IMG/VR virus record: IMGVR_UViG_3300008108_007099
Location: 1-64,000 of that record
Reading direction: 5' to 3' (one strand)
DNA length: 64,000 nt
Source: a virus
Part shown: positions 56,247-64,000 of the stretch, one piece after another
How positions within the stretch are numbered: position 1 is the first letter of the stretch
Layout of the letters: each line of letters starts with the position of its first letter
Translations under genes and position numbers: made by a program
The notes under the pieces: generated by a model
What the model was told of the DNA's origin: nothing
Database searches by the model: none
Seen by the model: the letters and a program-made list of their open reading frames with translations, nothing else

Positions 56247-56513
56247 ATGCAAAATGTTCTTCAGGACCCCGGATATGCAAATTTTTTAAAAACTCACGGT
56301 TTAATTGCGCACATTTCTAAGCTTGATATACCGGATGTAAATGAATTTTTGCCAGTAATTTACAAAGTATGTTCTACCATATCTTCCACTGATGAATTAG
56401 AAAACTTTGCTAAATTCCTCAATAAGATTTACGAAAGCGGATATTACAAATCAGCTGAAGACCATAAAAAGGCGCTGGCAGCTATGGGTCTTAATACCAG
56501 TCTTATAGTTTAA
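56247..56513 (+). CDS. Small helical protein, unknown function (88 aa)
   Basis: 88 residues, starting 6 bases after the previous stop and apparently translationally linked to it. Helical, no motif recognised (MQNVLQDPGYANFL ... KSAEDHKKALAAMG). Its end overlaps the convergent gene by 11 bases. Confidence 0.5.
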   Translation: MQNVLQDPGYANFLKTHGLIAHISKLDIPDVNEFLPVIYKVCSTISSTDELENFAKFLNKIYESGYYKSAEDHKKALAAMGLNTSLIV

Positions 56514-57183
56514 AACTTGGCTGTATGTCAGTTGGGCCGCATACTATAAAGCATCCTTCAGGAGCGCTCCTTACACTATTAATTTTCCACCATCTTCTGG
56601 TATCGTTTTTAGGATAAAGAATTGAATTCTTAGTCAAAAAATCTAGGTGCGACCAGAAAATTAACTCCATGTCATCTTCTTTTATGATAAAATTTTCAAA
56701 AACAAAGTTTCTTGTGTATTTAATTTTTACAGTTTTGTCGGAATAAAGAGGATCGACAACTTCTTTTGTTTCAGCCAACATGCAATACATGATATCTTTT
56801 TTATAATTTCTTAATTTCTCGTTTACTGTCTGTGGTCTTAAAACTTCTTCGTCGGTTTCAGGTTGAGGAGACTGTGTTGGTTCTGGTTTTGTAAAATCTG
56901 GTATTTCAAATTCCTGAATTTTTACTTCCTCTTTTATTTTAGCCTCCTTAGGAGGAGGGGGAGGAGTAGGCATTTCAGGCTTTTGTTGTTCTGCCGTTAC
57001 AGTAGTTGTTGTTCCAAAATCTAGTTTTTTATTGGGTTTTTGCGGATTTTGTTTATTATTCACGATGTCAGGAGAGAAGTCCATGTTGTGGACTTCGAAA
57101 TTATCCCAAACTTCTTGAGACATCATTATTGGGTTGGGTCCGCGAACCTTATATACAGATCCATCTTTATTTTTAATTACCAT
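56503..57183 (-). CDS. Virion-associated protein with Pro-rich linker (unknown)
   Basis: About 226 residues. Start chosen at 57183 (MVIKNKDGSVYKV); the longer start at 57219 lies in the ribosome site of the divergent gene and adds an odd hydrophobic tail. No good Shine-Dalgarno is seen at either. N-terminal beta-type NKDGSVYKVRGPNPIM, a Pro/Glu-rich linker (about residues 60-125) and a conserved C-terminal domain with YTRNFVFENFIIKEDDMELIFW. Such proteins occur next to neck genes in large myophages, but the function is not known to me. Confidence 0.5.
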   Translation of the reverse strand: MVIKNKDGSVYKVRGPNPIMMSQEVWDNFEVHNMDFSPDIVNNKQNPQKPNKKLDFGTTTTVTAEQQKPEMPTPPPPPKEAKIKEEVKIQEFEIPDFTKPEPTQSPQPETDEEVLRPQTVNEKLRNYKKDIMYCMLAETKEVVDPLYSDKTVKIKYTRNFVFENFIIKEDDMELIFWSHLDFLTKNSILYPKNDTRRWWKINSVRSAPEGCFIVCGPTDIQPSFKL

Positions 57184-57220
57184 GTTAATTATATATATAG
57201 TAAAGAGATCTGGAGGCATA

Positions 57221-57670
57221 ATGGCTTTAGTTGTTCCAAATATTGGGGAAACCGCGCTACTTAAGAAAATGTTTAATCAAGAGCAGACAACAACTCTGCT
57301 TCTTAAGCTGTATTACAATGACGCTACACCAAACGCTTTTTCCACCTTATCTTCATTTAGTGAATGTGGGTTTTCTGGGGATCCTCCAACACCAAATGGG
57401 TCTTTTCCCGGTTATACAAACGCAACCATAACCAACAGCAATTGGGTAGTTGCTACTCCAGTTGGTGCTACCTATGCCGAAGCCGGATATGGAGAACAAA
57501 CTTTCACTTTTAACGCATATACTTCCGCTCAAACAGTTTTTGGATACTATGTGACAGACACTCTCAACAATCTGTTGTGGGCAGAAAGATTTACAAACGC
57601 ACCATTTACTTTGCCGCCCGCTGGCGGAACTATAGCAGTCACCCTAACTATTAATTTGGAAAATGTATAA
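57221..57670 (+). CDS. Conserved small phage virion protein
   Basis: 149 residues. Start 57221 is right after GGAG; a 29-codon upstream extension is a shadow. MALVVPNIGETALLKKMF is a very typical beginning of a beta-rich protein found beside tail genes in large tailed phages, and QTFTFNAYTSAQTVFGYYVTD, LLWAERF and FTLPPAGGTIAVTLTI give a beta-sandwich-like pattern. Probably a decoration or fibre-associated protein, unplaced. Overlaps the next gene by 8 bases. Confidence 0.6.
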   Translation: MALVVPNIGETALLKKMFNQEQTTTLLLKLYYNDATPNAFSTLSSFSECGFSGDPPTPNGSFPGYTNATITNSNWVVATPVGATYAEAGYGEQTFTFNAYTSAQTVFGYYVTDTLNNLLWAERFTNAPFTLPPAGGTIAVTLTINLENV

Positions 57671-59117
57671 GATTATCGTTAATATATGTTTTAAAGAATG
57701 GCTGTTAGTTGAAGATGAAAAATCTCAGCTAGCAGAGTTTAGTGTATTGAAAAACGATTACATAAATCCTTTCATAGACAGGCTCATACAGCATGGAGAT
57801 ACACATCCCGGATTTTTGACTCCATCACAAAAAACCGAACTTATGCATCTTAAGACATCTGACGACTTGTTTCACATGATGTCTTCGGCAGATCGGGGTT
57901 ATTTTGACAAAGCTGGTGCATTGACAGATAGCGATAAAATTAAAAAACTCATCAACCGCGAAATCGGCAAACTGAATTTTGATGCTGCTGGTAACTTGGG
58001 AGATTTAATACATCAAGTCAATACTGCTAAAACCTCAAAAAGTCTTCCAGAATACGATCCAGAAAGCGATGCAACTCCTTACAGAAGACATACTGTTGAC
58101 GACATAAAACAATTTTTAGATCACATTTTTAGTAGAAAAGTTATTTACACTACCAAGCGCGCCGAAAAAGATTTCGGGGGAACTGGCGGAGCAAAGGGTG
58201 CAACGGAAGATACGCCGGGCATCGAGGGATTAGCAAAGGTACAAGCAAAGGATCCAGAAGAGATTCGTGAACTTGGTGCAAACTTAGAGGCAAGGCGAAA
58301 GATAGACAAACTTTCAGATTGTGTCAGACTTATATTTACAAAACAGAATGAAAAATATGCTAGGAAAGCGAAAAACTATGCAAAGCAAGTTGAAAACTCA
58401 ATAGCTGACCCAGAGGAAAAATTGTCTGTTTCGCAATTAGTAGATTTGAAATTAGCCAGTTTATTTCAAATTGTTTCAAGATACATGAATGAGCGCGTAA
58501 CTTCTATAGACGAAAGAGGATTCCCAACTTCTAGTGATTTATTTGTACAAAAAGATATAGACAATGTTTTACAGGGCAGAGTTAAATTGCTCGATAGAAT
58601 AGTCAAGAGTGAAAATTTTATTCCATATTTACGTAAACTCATCAAGGATAACGACCCTGTAGCGGTTGATTTAGAGAAGGCCGTGCTTGGAATTCTATTT
58701 GTGGCGGCTGCCAAAAAAGCTTCGTCAACCTCCGGAAGTATCGCACAAGTTATGCCAGCCTTTATGGGATTGGAAGCAGTAAAATCAAACGCTGCAAATC
58801 AAAAATTCCTCCAGAATCTTAAAGAGAAATTCTTAGATGACAAAGTATTAACTGACAAATTTAATTTCAAAAAATTAGATGCTTTAAATGCAGTTTCAGA
58901 AGGAAAAGACGGAGCACTAGATTCTTACATGATTTCTCATACTTTTCCAGACATAAATAAGGGAACTGAAGAAGCAGCTACTTTCTTGAATTTTATGGAA
59001 AAAATGAAAAACACGAAAGAGCCTTTAATAGGAGCAAGGGGCGAAAGACTGACGTTAGATCTTGAAAAAGATTGTGAAGATGTTGCGCAGATTTTGCAAA
59101 AGGCTGGTGTTATATGA
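57663..59117 (+). CDS. Helical virion-associated protein (unknown) with CTS-like N-terminus
   Basis: 484 residues, helical and charged. N-terminus MYKIIVNICFKEWLLVEDEKS has an amphipathic segment then LVE, similar in style to capsid-targeting peptides cut after L/I-x-E by T4-type prohead proteases. No other motif recognised. Ends by ATGA overlap with the next gene. Could be a packaged or scaffold protein (inferred). Confidence 0.5.
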   Translation: MYKIIVNICFKEWLLVEDEKSQLAEFSVLKNDYINPFIDRLIQHGDTHPGFLTPSQKTELMHLKTSDDLFHMMSSADRGYFDKAGALTDSDKIKKLINREIGKLNFDAAGNLGDLIHQVNTAKTSKSLPEYDPESDATPYRRHTVDDIKQFLDHIFSRKVIYTTKRAEKDFGGTGGAKGATEDTPGIEGLAKVQAKDPEEIRELGANLEARRKIDKLSDCVRLIFTKQNEKYARKAKNYAKQVENSIADPEEKLSVSQLVDLKLASLFQIVSRYMNERVTSIDERGFPTSSDLFVQKDIDNVLQGRVKLLDRIVKSENFIPYLRKLIKDNDPVAVDLEKAVLGILFVAAAKKASSTSGSIAQVMPAFMGLEAVKSNAANQKFLQNLKEKFLDDKVLTDKFNFKKLDALNAVSEGKDGALDSYMISHTFPDINKGTEEAATFLNFMEKMKNTKEPLIGARGERLTLDLEKDCEDVAQILQKAGVI

Positions 59118-59686
59118 CAATTTATAATTGCAACGGTAGGCCATATCGACCTACTGGAAGTCTTCAGCAATTTGGCGATGAATTGCCAGAGCATGCCTTA
59201 TTCAATCAATGGGATGAAGAATCTATAAGACAAGGTGGTTCTCCAATATTTTATTATGAACTTTTCGTAAATATGAACAATATCGATCCCATTTATTTGG
59301 AGACGAGAACAAAAATATACAGTCCGCAACCTGTGCAATTATGGTGTTATTACGAACCAGTTCCAAGTCAAAATTATCAGACTCCTTTTGGAATAGACAG
59401 CCCAGATGATATGTTGTTTGAATTCAATTATCAAACTGTTTTAAAAACTCTTGGACATGTGCCAAAAATAGGAAGTAGATTTTTTACACCATTTTTGAAA
59501 GAAAACTGGGTAATTATAGAACGAAAGACTGGCGAAATGAAAATGTACGGCGTGGTAAGATTACAATGTTTGTGTCAGAGATTCCAAGAAGATTCTGTTT
59601 CTGGCACTTCTGTTAATGAATCGCAGGGAGTAAATTATAGCTCTGTACTTCAGCCAGTTACACAACCTACATATAAAATAATTTAA
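59114..59686 (+). CDS. Possible gp14-like neck or baseplate-adjacent virion protein
   Basis: 190 residues. Pattern ETRTKIYSPQPVQLWCYYEPVP, DDMLFEFNYQTVLKTLG, GSRFFTPFLKENWVIIER and MKMYGVVRLQCLCQRFQED: alternating strands with a conserved aromatic core similar to T4-family neck proteins, which pair with gp13. Assignment to gp14 is weak; the length is below T4 gp14 (256). Translation is coupled to the preceding gene by ATGA. Confidence 0.4.
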   Translation: MTIYNCNGRPYRPTGSLQQFGDELPEHALFNQWDEESIRQGGSPIFYYELFVNMNNIDPIYLETRTKIYSPQPVQLWCYYEPVPSQNYQTPFGIDSPDDMLFEFNYQTVLKTLGHVPKIGSRFFTPFLKENWVIIERKTGEMKMYGVVRLQCLCQRFQEDSVSGTSVNESQGVNYSSVLQPVTQPTYKII

Positions 59687-59696
59687 AGGAGCATTT

Positions 59697-60386
59697 ATGA
59701 AAAGTTTTTTTGAATTTTACGACAAACTTAAGTCTAAGAGGCTTAATGAGCAGGACGCCATGGTGCCACCAAATATGGGCATGGGACAAGCACCTCCCGG
59801 TGGTCAAATGCCTAGTGCAGGAGGCATGGATAGCATGGGTGCTCCCGGTCAAGTTGCCGGGCAACAAGGAATGAACCTTGACGCACCGCAAGATATGGGT
59901 GGTATGGATCAGCTTGATGCTGACCAAGATGAGGGCAAGGAAGATTCTGACAGCCAAACCGCGCCACCAGAAGGAGAGGCCACAGCAGAATCTTTGTACC
60001 CCACGATTGACACTCTTATTAAATTCGTCAAGGATTACAGCGTTGGCGATGATGATGACAAAGATCAAAAGCGCGAAGAGCTTTTGTCGCAACTTGATGC
60101 GATTAAAAACAATATCGCTGATTTAACAGGAGTCCAGCCTCCATCAGGTCCATCCGACGAAGAGAGTGATGACAGCGTTGGGGCTAATCAGATTGACGCT
60201 TCAGCAGATGAAATTCCACCGGGAAAGCAAACTGCTTACGGTGGTGAATTCGGTGACCAAGCTGGAGGAGCAAGCATGCCAAATATGGACGGAACAGGAA
60301 ACATGTACGGCAACATGGATGGAGGTTCTAACCCTGCCACTACCGGTGGCGGCGCACTTGGATTTGGCGGCGCATTCGCCGGATAA
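59697..60386 (+). CDS. Low-complexity acidic protein with CTS-like N-terminus and LNE site
   Basis: 229 residues, with AAAGGAG. The first 18, MKSFFEFYDKLKSKRLNE, match the style of the T4-family capsid-targeting sequence (MK-x-F-x-x-F...) and end in LNE, a site of the L/I-x-E type cut by prohead protease. The remainder is Gly/Met/Pro- and Asp/Glu-rich (MGMGQAPPGG, GGMDSMGAPG) with a helical middle (about 95-145). Possibly a packaged internal protein or scaffold; identity not recognised. Ends before a strong terminator. Confidence 0.55.
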   Translation: MKSFFEFYDKLKSKRLNEQDAMVPPNMGMGQAPPGGQMPSAGGMDSMGAPGQVAGQQGMNLDAPQDMGGMDQLDADQDEGKEDSDSQTAPPEGEATAESLYPTIDTLIKFVKDYSVGDDDDKDQKREELLSQLDAIKNNIADLTGVQPPSGPSDEESDDSVGANQIDASADEIPPGKQTAYGGEFGDQAGGASMPNMDGTGNMYGNMDGGSNPATTGGGALGFGGAFAG

Positions 60387-60405
60387 TAGATGTATTATTG
60401 AATTC

Positions 60406-60435
60406 AAAAGGAGGATCATTGGATCCTCCTTTTTT
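60406..60435. terminator. Rho-independent terminator (bidirectional)
   Basis: Perfect 12-bp stem: AAAAGGAGGATC (60406-60417), loop ATTG, then the complement (60422-60433), with T6 overlapping and following on the plus strand and A4 on the left that gives T4 on the other strand. It lies between convergent genes ending at 60386 and 60434. Confidence 0.92.
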
Positions 60436-61222
60436 ATTTAAATAGCTTCAATTTCAACTTTACATAATTTTCAACTTTCATGCTAAGCTTGTTAACTAAT
60501 AATTTTAATTGCACCAGCCCATATAATTGTACATACTTTGATAATTTTTTATATAGATTGTCGAAATAATTATGTTGATTGTCTTTGTAACCTCTGGCTA
60601 TTATGCTTCTCCTGTTGGCAAATGTTGCAGCTTGCCATCTTCTATTGTTCTTTAATTCTGTACTCATTTCCTCTATAGTAATTTTTTCATTTAACACAGG
60701 AAATACTTGGCATATCTTATCGCCTTTCTTGAACCGTAGTGCCTGTCCTTCTCTGGGACTATTAAATACTATGAAGAATAAACTGCTCCACCAACTTGTT
60801 TCAAGGTGACCTGAAATTACGCATGCAACATTATCTTCTGAGTAGAATCTAGGATGATTTTCTATTCTCAAAACGTATTTTTCATCGACCATAATATCCA
60901 AGCATGTATTCATGCTAAAGTGTTTTTCTCCTAAACAACCAACTGGTATACCTATTTTTTGAACTATTTCTGTGTCTTTCTTCCAATTATCTTCTGCAAT
61001 TATTTGTATTTTACCATTCGTTTTACTGACGGTTATTTCTGTATTGAATGGATAACATATTTCTATCCCATAAGTATTTGCATCAACGAATGGTTTGCAC
61101 ATGTAAGGTTGTATTTTTTGTTCTTTTCTGTGCTCGGTAGGCGCGCCAGACCAGCCTTCTAATTCCAAATGTATTGGTTTTGGAGCAAATTCATTGTTTA
61201 AATGTCTGTATTTCAAATGCAT
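60434..61222 (-). CDS. DUF6065-like phage protein
   Basis: About 262 residues; start chosen at 61222 because GGAG lies eight bases before this ATG, whereas 61240 and 61318 have none. Sequence features YMCKPFVDANTYGIEICYPF, then HFSMNTCLD, YVLRIENHPRF, GHLETSWWSSLFFIVFN and RFKKGDKICQVFPV, follow the motif order of the DUF6065 family (conserved W near the middle, RF-x-KG...FPV). The function of that family is unknown. A Lys-rich tail ends the protein. Family resemblance is by memory of the motif order, not a search. Confidence 0.5.
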   Translation of the reverse strand: MHLKYRHLNNEFAPKPIHLELEGWSGAPTEHRKEQKIQPYMCKPFVDANTYGIEICYPFNTEITVSKTNGKIQIIAEDNWKKDTEIVQKIGIPVGCLGEKHFSMNTCLDIMVDEKYVLRIENHPRFYSEDNVACVISGHLETSWWSSLFFIVFNSPREGQALRFKKGDKICQVFPVLNEKITIEEMSTELKNNRRWQAATFANRRSIIARGYKDNQHNYFDNLYKKLSKYVQLYGLVQLKLLVNKLSMKVENYVKLKLKLFK

Positions 61223-61255
61223 TTTTAACTCCAAGTACATAACTATTTTAGTACT

Positions 61256-62254
61256 ATGCAACCTATAGGCCCAAATCCAAATTCGTATGGCAAGTCTCTT
61301 AATGACTGCCAAGACCAATCACCGATGTGGAGGTCGGAAAACATTGATCCACCACCGGGATTTTGCGACCAGCCACCGGATAATCAGAACAATCAAGCAA
61401 ACAAAATACCAGCACCTTCTGACTGGTTTGATGACTTTCTAGACAAGAAATATATGCTGGGATCACAAAACAATGCTGATCCTATGCAAACCGGACAAAT
61501 TGTAAACAATCTTAATCCTCCAAACAGGAATGTCGTTTATCGATATGCAAGGTCGCTAAGGTCTTGTGACGAAGCTGTAATGGATTTGTTTAGAAATTTA
61601 GTTGTAATTGATGACGATGGGAAGAGCCATCAAGTACCTATCATATGGGCAACACAAGAACGCGCAGTTGCCGCCGTAGTTCAACAAAACGTTAGAAAAG
61701 ATCTTACCTTGGTTGTTGACAGAATCAGGCTCCCCATGTTGGCCATCAGTTCTACGGAATATGCAATTGATCCATCTCGATACACATATCACAAGGCAAT
61801 AAATTTCTTGAGTGATAACAAAGGATTGCCAACATTTGTGGAATCTGAAAGGTTTGAAAGAGATACGGTATTTGGGTTAGCAAGAGGCATTCCAATTAAT
61901 ATTGGCTACACAATGTACGCATGGACTCTTCAACTTGAGGACATGAACCAAATACTAGAACAAATCCTAACTAAATTCTCTCCTGTTGCATATATAAAAG
62001 TCAGAGGAGTACTCTGGGAAGTCTGCGTCAAATTAGATTCGATAGCAAACAATTTGGAAACAGAGCCCGGGGATGCTGCTTTAAGAGTAATTAAGTTTCA
62101 ATTTGGTATCACTGCCGAAACTTACGTTAATCAGCCGATTACACGAAACAAGGCAGTCCTTAATACTAAAGTTGATTTTGTTAATTCTCTTAATGAAGCG
62201 GAAATCTCAGAGGTAATTAAACGTCTGGAAGAATCGGTAGAAGGGGTACAATGA
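61256..62254 (+). CDS. gp15-like tail sheath stabiliser / tail completion protein
   Basis: 332 residues (T4 gp15 is about 270). Central block VPIIWATQERAVAAVVQQN, then LVVDRIRLPMLAISSTEYAI and DPSRYTYHKA is the characteristic gp15 run: a beta strand, an L-P-R-M-like segment and a Y-D-x-x-R/K motif; PINIGYTMYAWTLQLEDMNQ and EQILTKFSP follow as in gp15-family proteins. It has an extra Asn/Pro-rich N-terminus of about 100 residues. It should close the tail tube and sheath and join the neck; supported by the sheath gene 217 bases downstream. Confidence 0.7.
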   Translation: MQPIGPNPNSYGKSLNDCQDQSPMWRSENIDPPPGFCDQPPDNQNNQANKIPAPSDWFDDFLDKKYMLGSQNNADPMQTGQIVNNLNPPNRNVVYRYARSLRSCDEAVMDLFRNLVVIDDDGKSHQVPIIWATQERAVAAVVQQNVRKDLTLVVDRIRLPMLAISSTEYAIDPSRYTYHKAINFLSDNKGLPTFVESERFERDTVFGLARGIPINIGYTMYAWTLQLEDMNQILEQILTKFSPVAYIKVRGVLWEVCVKLDSIANNLETEPGDAALRVIKFQFGITAETYVNQPITRNKAVLNTKVDFVNSLNEAEISEVIKRLEESVEGVQ

Positions 62255-62454
62255 TTGAAATAACCAATATGCAGAAATCGCCAATACAATTGATTATCAA
62301 ATCAAAGCGCGCTTTGCATTCATATGATGTGATAGATATTCCCGGCGTTGGGAACGGACAAAATAAAATATTGATAGAAGAACATCTGCATACACCATAT
62401 ATAGATAGGGCAGAGAAGTCTGGTTATATCAAACAGAGAATTTTGAAAGATTAA
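62251..62454 (+). CDS. Small conserved protein between gp15-like and sheath genes
   Basis: 67 residues, ATGA overlap with the gp15-like gene. Beta-type (IEITNMQKSPIQLIIKSK), then VIDIPGVGNGQNKILIEEHLHTPYI. No function recognised; context suggests a minor tail protein. Confidence 0.45.
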   Translation: MIEITNMQKSPIQLIIKSKRALHSYDVIDIPGVGNGQNKILIEEHLHTPYIDRAEKSGYIKQRILKD

Positions 62455-62470
62455 GACATAGGAGTAAATT

Positions 62471-64000
62471 ATGGCACTATTACAAAGTTTTCCGCCTTCA
62501 AACACAATAAGTCCTTCGGTCAGATTCACCGAACAAGACTTAACTTTGCTTACAACGACTCCAGCAACCAATGCTATTGGTTTGGTTGGATTTGCTAGTA
62601 AGGGCCCCATCAATACCCCTACTTTAGTAACGTCAACTTATGAATTACATACTCTGTTTGGCTACCCGCATCCTTCCCAAGGATACGCGCCATACTTGAT
62701 GTATGCTGCACAAAATGCTTTGGCTTTCACAAATGCAGTTTGGATTGTGCGTGTAGCAGATACTGATCCCAACTCTTTGTATTACGCAACCACAGCTAGC
62801 AAACAAGTACCTGCTGCAGGCGGTTTGCTTAAAGTCCATGGAGCATTGTTTGACGTAGGCGACACCATTTCTTATCCCGGCGTTGCAGACTATACATATA
62901 GCTTCCGTTGGGCTCTTAACGGAGTACTAAGCAGTAAGGTTGTTAAGTTGCGTACTGATGCTGGAAGACCAGCTCCGTTTACTGGTGTTCCTTACACTGT
63001 ACCGGAAATTGTTGATGAGCTAAATCTAAGTCTAAATCCAACGATTGATGGTGTCGAGTTCTTCTTGTATACTGACTCAAGCACAGGTCAGGAAGCAGTT
63101 GGGTTCCAGACAGTTTGGGCCTATGGCGACCAGTCCAGCTTAGAGCTAATCAGCGTACTTGACAATCTTGTTGGATCTACGCCTGCCACTACAGGAACTG
63201 CTCCTAATTACACTAACGTTAATAACGCTATCGGTTTAGGCAATGATATGACTGTTCCTGTTAAAACAGGCACTGCAACTCACTATCCTGCTTCCGCTTC
63301 AGTCGTTACACCCGGAATTTGGGACTTCCCAGTCGGCACTTACAACTTACAGGTAGTAACTGATGGATCTGGGCTTGTTAGCGTTGACAACGTTATTAGA
63401 ACTTATGATTTCTCTACATTATTAAGTGGAGCTTCCTATCCTACTACAGCACTTTTGGTTGCTGATTTGAATACAGCTATCACAACTATCGACCCAACTG
63501 TTGCAGGTGTTCCTCTTGAAGGAGTGCCAGTTTGCTTCCAGTTTGCAGCTAGTTCTGATGCTGTCCAAGTCACAACCAACACCGCTCTAACGGATGGTCA
63601 GGGATTGCTATGTGGTAGAAATGCCAAGATTAATGTTCGCGGCGGTACTCTCGCTGCAATATTCGGATTTAATGCTGCTGGCGTAACTGGACTAACACCT
63701 GACGGTGTAGCTGACAACGAGGACAGCGATGCTAATGACGGTATGTGGATTGGAACTAACAGCATTCCTGTTACCGATCCAACTTATTACACATTCGAGC
63801 TATTTGCTGACAGCCCGGGCATAGAAGGCAATCAGACCTTTGTTACCTTCAAGAAATATCCTGAAGGCAATACATTCAGCATGGATGTGTTCCTTCTAAA
63901 TCCCGTAACAAATGCAACTCTTCAGGTTGAAGGATGGGGTAATCTTTCTAAGGACCCAGACTCTGCTTTCTATATCCAAACTTACATTAATAGTTTTAGC
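62471..64000 (+). CDS. gp18-like contractile tail sheath protein (3' partial)
   Basis: Open for 510 codons to the window edge; AGGAG precedes ATG. The N-terminus MALLQSFPPSNTISPSVRFTEQDLT, then TPATNAIGLVGFASKGPINTPT and VWIVRVADTD is the standard sheath N-terminal domain of T4-like phages. Two later beta insertions (about residues 120-200 and 255-380) include GTYNLQVVTDGSGLVS-type strands. WGNLSKDPDSAFYIQTYINS near the window end suggests the conserved C-terminal core starts there, so the protein is likely longer than T4 gp18 (659). Confidence 0.85.
   Translation, partial: MALLQSFPPSNTISPSVRFTEQDLTLLTTTPATNAIGLVGFASKGPINTPTLVTSTYELHTLFGYPHPSQGYAPYLMYAAQNALAFTNAVWIVRVADTDPNSLYYATTASKQVPAAGGLLKVHGALFDVGDTISYPGVADYTYSFRWALNGVLSSKVVKLRTDAGRPAPFTGVPYTVPEIVDELNLSLNPTIDGVEFFLYTDSSTGQEAVGFQTVWAYGDQSSLELISVLDNLVGSTPATTGTAPNYTNVNNAIGLGNDMTVPVKTGTATHYPASASVVTPGIWDFPVGTYNLQVVTDGSGLVSVDNVIRTYDFSTLLSGASYPTTALLVADLNTAITTIDPTVAGVPLEGVPVCFQFAASSDAVQVTTNTALTDGQGLLCGRNAKINVRGGTLAAIFGFNAAGVTGLTPDGVADNEDSDANDGMWIGTNSIPVTDPTYYTFELFADSPGIEGNQTFVTFKKYPEGNTFSMDVFLLNPVTNATLQVEGWGNLSKDPDSAFYIQTYINSFS

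Noticed and set aside
57134-57220. 29-codon upstream extension of the small virion protein
   Set aside because: The GGAG site is directly before 57221, and the extension overlaps the divergent gene start.

Overview
The window looks like part of the genome of a large contractile-tailed bacteriophage (Caudoviricetes, myovirus type). Support comes from the right end, which carries a T4-like neck and tail module: a gp13-like neck protein on the minus strand, a gp15-like tail-sheath stabiliser and the first 510 codons of a gp18-like tail sheath. Genes are tightly packed with many ATGA or GTGA overlaps, intergenic gaps are tiny and strands switch often. No rRNA, tRNA, CRISPR array or cellular housekeeping gene was seen. 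The host cannot be read from this sequence.

Left and centre (1-45193): about 45 kb is mostly giant virion adhesin or tail-fibre genes. The first (2-12846) is one gene split by an apparent -1 frameshift near 1489. It encodes a chain of beta-propellers (BNR-type, then six RCC1 propellers) and four LamG-like lectin folds, joined by Ser/Thr/Pro mucin-like linkers. A zinc-ribbon mini-gene follows, then a minus-strand operon (13030-17368) with a triple methyltransferase and three glycosyltransferases. Next come a small beta-rich virion protein (17574) and five consecutive fibre genes (18089-42913) built on a five-residue beta repeat (S-G-x-hydrophobic-x type), with known phage fibre domains at their ends. 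A smaller RCC1/PT-linker adhesin closes the block (42959-45193).

Centre-right (45236-51918): a possible 2-oxoglutarate oxygenase and a CxxCxxCC protein on plus, then a seven-gene minus operon: methyltransferase, two TPR-glycosyltransferases that look like O-GlcNAc transferases, a sulfotransferase and two GT25-type glycosyltransferases (the two GT pairs look like tandem duplicates; six genes are recognised here). A 39-residue membrane protein gene lies at the divergent upstream end.

Right (51915-64000): virion assembly genes, including several unrecognised proteins, two with an N-terminus resembling a capsid-targeting peptide with an L-x-E protease site. A strong bidirectional terminator lies at 60406-60435.

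Working hypothesis: the two sugar/sulfate/methyl cassettes flank the adhesin genes and decorate their Ser/Thr/Pro linkers or surfaces, giving a phage-encoded mucin- or extensin-like glycosylated fibre system. The co-location is seen directly; the function is inferred.
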